A DNA stretch of 64,000 bases, from contig CP136069.1 of NCBI GenBank assembly GCA_032622095.1, positions 122,254,126-122,318,125 of the forward strand, written 5' to 3'. The translations under genes were made by a program, and so were the position numbers. The notes below the pieces were generated by a model. The model had not been told where the DNA came from. It was given only the letters and a program-made list of their open reading frames with translations, and did not search any database. Below, piece after piece: positions 60,334-64,000 of the stretch; within the stretch, counting starts at the first letter, position 1; the number at the start of each line of letters is the position of its first letter. This DNA is from Siphonodentalium dalli. Lineage: Eukaryota; Mollusca; Scaphopoda; Gadilida; Siphonodentaliidae.

Positions 60334-60544
60334 GGCCTCATCTTCTTTGGAAAGTTTCTTTATTATAACATTTCTACAGAAACTTCTTCACATAGATTCT
60401 ATTTCTTTTTTAGTTTAGTTTCTCAATATCCCCATGGCAGACGACATATTGCATAATCGAGGTTCCCAATGGGTGTACATCACAATATTCTTCATTTGGG
60501 AATTTCAATCGGAGTCTCTGTCTCCCATAGTAGTTGAGGTAATA

Positions 60545-60645
60545 CAGAATGAGGTCCCCATAATGTGAATTTGGTGACGCTAGCCCGCTATGCGGGATAG
60601 CGTCACCAAATTCACCCTATGGGGACCTCATTCTGCAAATGACAT
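60545..60645. mobile_element. Hairpin MITE, family H copy 3 (intronic)
   Basis: The arms 'cagaatgaggtcccca' and 'tggggacctcattctg' around 'gcccgctatgcggg' form a near-perfect palindrome of about 100 bp, in the same intron as copy 2. The centre is inverted relative to copies 1 and 2. Confidence 0.88.
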
Positions 60646-60697
60646 TCAACTTATACTCAGGCCTGTGTCGAATATAAGAAATAATTTGTTTTCACAG

Positions 60698-60942
60698 AAA
60701 ACAAGCCGCCCAGGTCAAACAACATCCCCGTACAAATGTCTCTTGGTGCAGATAGCGGGGACAGCGGCAGATCCCCAAGAGGCGGGGAGTCAAAATCGGT
60801 GCGAACGTTTAGCACGACAGAAAATGGCGTCACAAAAACAGTAACAGAAGAGACAATTATCCGAGCGGACGGATCAAAAGTTACCAACCGCAAGGAAACG
60901 ACAACATCGGCCGGGTCCGGATCGAACAACTCAACTTTTGAG
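60698..60942 (+). CDS. CAP gene exon 4 (linker)
   Basis: Acceptor 'gttttcacag', entered in phase 1 and leaving in phase 0 at TTTGAG|GTACAC. It encodes a low-complexity hydrophilic linker: PPRSNN, then SLGADSGDSGRSPRGG, then TFSTTENGVTKTVTEETII, RADGSKVTNRKETTTS and GSGSNNSTFE. Thr/Lys/Glu-rich linkers of this type are known, from general recollection, after the CAP domain in invertebrate multi-CAP GLIPR2-like proteins. If the donor is ignored, the frame ends at TAA 60964-60966 with VHVIPKL, so an alternative single-CAP protein is possible. Confidence 0.85.
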
Positions 60943-61965
60943 GTACACGTAATTCCAAAATTATAAGCGATAAGCACACGAACGGGGCAGTTGGTTGTAT
61001 CTCATCCCAAGCAACTGTGGCCAAAATGTTCACAATGTCAGCCTTACCATCATTAATTGGATGGAAAGTTCAGGTGATTAATATTGTAGGTTAAAACTGT
61101 TCTGATCGTTTGGCTTTCCGACCAATAATCAGAGTGAAACTATGAAATTTGTTGTTTTTAAACGAAAAGTCGAATGTTTTTCAACTTTCGTCAATGATTT
61201 GCACTGCATGGGTCATCAGTAGGACACAGGGCGTTGTTAGTTTGGAACAGTCAAGTAGTGTACCAGTTGGAAAATTCCAACAGAAAGTGGTTGTAACTGT
61301 AAATGGAATTGCCAGGCTTCGAAATTTCGATTTGGTTCGAGGGGAAGGGTACTGTTGGAAATATCTTAATTTAACACAATATCAAATTTCCCATGTAATA
61401 TGCAACTGTATAGTTGTACAAATTGCACTATATATGCCTTCTCCCTTTGTCGAATATCTGTGTTTTTTTAGAACTGTACATGCGGGACATTTACCACATT
61501 TCAAACGAACGTGGACTATGTGAGTTTAGGAGTGAGCTCTCTCGCTCAAATCTCAGCAAAGGTTAAAAGAATAATGGCGCATGTCATACCTGAAAATAAG
61601 CTGAGATGCTTCGAAATTTTTACCCAAGGGAAGGTATGCAAATGAAATGATAAATTATTTAACAAACTTATCTTTTCCAATGGACCAGGTGAAAGTTTAG
61701 ACCACCTTCTGGCCACATGGCGCATTGTCAAGCTCGGTGAATTGCCTTCTGATCACGTTATTGTATATCAAACATACACAGATGTGTAAACAGCTCATCA
61801 GTTAAACAAAATCAATAATTTGTGGTGTTGTTTACTTACGTGGCCGGGTTATACTTTATAATTTCCAGCTATGTTATCTGAGGTCGGTGGGACATGTGTT
61901 CCTTTTAAGTACACGTTTAAATATTCCGAGATGACTATCACAGCCATGTGTGTCTTATGTTCCAG
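60943..61965. other. Intron 4 of the CAP gene
   Basis: About 1 kb with no repeat seen. The 124-codon open frame at 61149 has no domain, and its composition is AT-driven. Confidence 0.55.
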
Positions 61966-62022
61966 GATTCGGGGTTCAAGCAGTTAAGTCTAAATGAGAG
62001 ACAGCCTCAACGAGAAAGTAGC
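61966..62022 (+). CDS. Probable CAP gene exon 5 (57-nt linker exon)
   Basis: 'tcttatgttccag' then 57 nt then AGC|GTGAGT. It is entered and left in phase 0 and encodes DSGFKQLSLNERQPQRESS, polar like the neighbouring linker. It fits the reading frame between exon 4 (FE|) and exon 6 (|PRSSQ). It could be constitutive or a cassette, because exon 4 also joins exon 6 directly in frame. Confidence 0.55.
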
Positions 62023-62212
62023 GTGAGTATAATAATTACTCTGTAATTACGTCAGTCTATGTGAGTATGATAATTACTCTGTAATTACGTCAGTCTATGT
62101 GAGTATGATAATTACTCGGTAATTGCGCCAGTCTATGTGAGTATGATAATTACTCTGTAATTGCGTCAGTCTATGTGAGTATAATAATTACTCTGTAATT
62201 ACGTCAGTCTAT
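62023..62212 (+). repeat. 38-bp minisatellite repeating a splice donor
   Basis: Five head-to-tail copies of a 38-bp unit, 'gtgagtat(a/g)ataattact' then '(c/g)tgtaatt(a/g)cg(t/c)cagtctat'. The array starts at the first base of the intron after exon 5, so each unit re-presents GTGAGT, a strong 5' splice consensus. Confidence 0.95.
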
Positions 62213-63303
62213 GTTGCACGCAAGTAATGTTTTCGTTTTGCCCAGATCTTTAATTTGTCCTGATCCACGGACCGTTGTGCATCCGCACATCCGGTGATGT
62301 CATACCGAATTATGTAAATGTAAATTACGCGTTTGCGTAAATAATTATGATTTTTTTTTTATTTTGTGTAATCAACGGATGTAGCATATTCGTCGGGGTA
62401 TAATCCGTATTTTTTTTATAAACAATATCTTGCATTTTAGAGCCGTTATGGATGTTATCTTCAAGGAAACTTATCAAAATAAGATATTAGTCCATAGCGT
62501 CTGTTAGTTGATGCATGTTGCAATCATTTTCAACTTGGAGGCAGTTTCAAAATATGCGCTCTTTGGCGTTTAATTTAGTAAAGGATTCGCCGAACAGAAA
62601 ACAATCACATATTAATGAATACAAGTATGTACATATGGGGCTATCATATCTTTCTGAAGACCTCATAACGGTGGTCTTATGCTAAGATATATTGTAGTAG
62701 TATGACTGCGTGTGGTGAGATCAACTTAAAATTTCAGTTTCCGTGGCAACGGTAGATTTTTAAAACGATAACGGCCAATGCAAGGTCTTTAAAAATGCCC
62801 TTTCCGATTTGTAATTATGCCACTCGTGAATAGTGATAGAACAACCAATGATATTTAGGCCTGTTCGTGGGTTCCTAGGGGTGAGATTTTTGATGATATT
62901 GGCATTTTCGCATAAATGTAACTAAAATGCAGTCGTCAGTGTGTATGACTATGAACTTTATCAACCAAGAGACTACGATCGTGTCCATAATACTTAACAG
63001 GAGAGGCCCTGTCCCGCAATTGTTTCTGGGTTTTTTTTCATCATTTGGAAGTTGAACGTTCCAAATGCATGCTCCTCCCCGTTGTCAAGCATGAACGCGG
63101 TGCGGTTGCTATGAAAATGTCATGTAATATAGGCACACTCTAAGAACCAACAGTTTAACAGGCATGCAAGGGTGAAGGAAAGACCTCATATTTGATATAA
63201 CCTTTTTCCACAAATATAGTATTCCGTTAATATGGCAACACAAATTTCTACATGTTCTTACATGTTGAAGACATTGTAGTTATGATCTGCATTTCGTCTC
63301 CAG
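62213..63303. other. Remainder of intron 5 of the CAP gene
   Basis: Unique AT-rich sequence with T-runs at 62350 and 63030. No repeat or exon supported. Confidence 0.5.
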
Positions 63304-63580
63304 CCCAGATCTTCACAATCGCAAGCCAATGGGTCGACAAATAAACCACAGCGGATGTCCGAATTCATAGACGACGTCGTAAAAGTCCACAACACATACA
63401 GATCTAAGCATGGCATCCAAAGCGTTACGCATGCGTCAGATTTGTCCGATCATGCGCAGAGATGGGCCGAACATCTAGCAGCGACTAATAGCTTCCAGCA
63501 CAGTCAGTGCATTCTCGAGGGCGGAAGGCTTGGGGAGAATATCGCATGCAAATGGTCTTCTGGCGGTGCTGATTATTCAG
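63304..63580 (+). CDS. CAP gene exon 6 (second CAP domain, N-terminal part)
   Basis: Acceptor 'catttcgtctccag', phase 0, donor TTCAG|GTGAGT, phase 1, the same phase pair as exon 1. The first 17 codons (PRSSQSQANGSTNKPQR) are linker. Then MSEFIDDVVKVHNTYRSKHG begins a new CAP module, with WAEHLA, FQHSQC and GRLGENIACKW. The His and Glu cavity residues are present. An identical phase pattern and domain position mean this module arose by duplication of the exon 1-to-4 set. The rest of the domain is outside the window. Confidence 0.9.
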
Positions 63581-64000
63581 GTGAGTTGCATACTATATAT
63601 ACATTCGTTTAAAGACATTATATTCGCAACTTCAAAATTTAAAAACTTCCTGTCAAAGGGAGAAATCTTCAGATGTCATTTCGATATAATTGCAAATAGA
63701 TGGTAATCAATTATGTCTGATGTAATAAGTGTGAAGCTCTCATTATAAACTGCACAACCCACTGATGCAGACCATACTGCCAATGACCAATTCTGGGAAA
63801 ACCCATTCGGACCTACACGCCATATGTCAGTGCAAGTTGTTAGCCGACATGTCCCACCGTTGACATATTATTTCCAACTTGGGGTGGGGTGGGGCTGTTA
63901 TTGTAAAATCGACATTAGGTTTATAGTCAACTTCTGTGTCGACTAAAACAATATAGTTGACGCCAAATGTTGGGTTGACATTTAAAATATCAGAATAATC
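63581..64000. other. Start of intron 6, no feature seen
   Basis: Intron sequence after GTGAGT. No repeat or exon before the window edge. The expected next exon, with a 'TDxWYxE' helix, is not present. Confidence 0.6.

Noticed and set aside
61149..61523. 124-codon open frame in CAP intron 4
   Set aside because: No domain or splice-site support, and it conflicts with the exon 4-5-6 phase chain.

Overview
This is a 64 kb window of AT-rich, intron-bearing, repeat-dense eukaryotic nuclear DNA. There are no operons and no ribosome-binding-site signals. Coding sequence is sparse and is split by GT-AG introns. The invertebrate, most likely molluscan, assignment is an inference. It rests on the CAP/GAPR-1 gene architecture, on dispersed repeats that begin with hairpin termini and 'tccgtccgtccg'-type blocks, on a short repeat with a 'tttaacgtcg' core, and on the great density of small palindromic transposons.

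The one gene that can be assembled with confidence lies on the + strand from about 47.26 kb to beyond the right edge. It is a GLIPR2/GAPR-1-like CAP-superfamily gene. Exons at 47261-47501, 50097-50174, 59957-60130 and 60698-60942 join in compatible phases into one complete CAP domain followed by a Thr/Ser-rich linker. A probable 57-nt linker exon (61966-62022) and an exon at 63304-63580 continue the frame into a second CAP domain that leaves the window. Introns two to four carry many mobile-element insertions, and the intron after the 57-nt exon opens with a minisatellite that repeats its own splice donor.

The other coding traces are isolated. They are a candidate exon at 17.6 kb with an internal peptide repeat conserved mostly through synonymous changes, a candidate C-terminal exon on the - strand at 19 kb, a decayed non-LTR retrotransposon at 37.15-39.8 kb, a second LINE relic near 56 kb, and a decayed '-GCDTTS-' family fragment at 7 kb.

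The rest is a catalogue of non-autonomous elements. There are at least 18 inverted-repeat (MITE or foldback) structures, several nested inside others: 7.5, 26.3, 45.3 and 59.2 kb. A 24-copy, 59-bp minisatellite lies between two oppositely facing transposon ends (13.9-16.0 kb). Three related elements are joined head to tail at 24.1-26.2 kb. Two diverged copies of a roughly 1 kb repeat (1.5-2.6 and 48.4-48.9 kb) differ by a MITE insertion. No rRNA, convincing tRNA, CRISPR or bacterial feature was seen.
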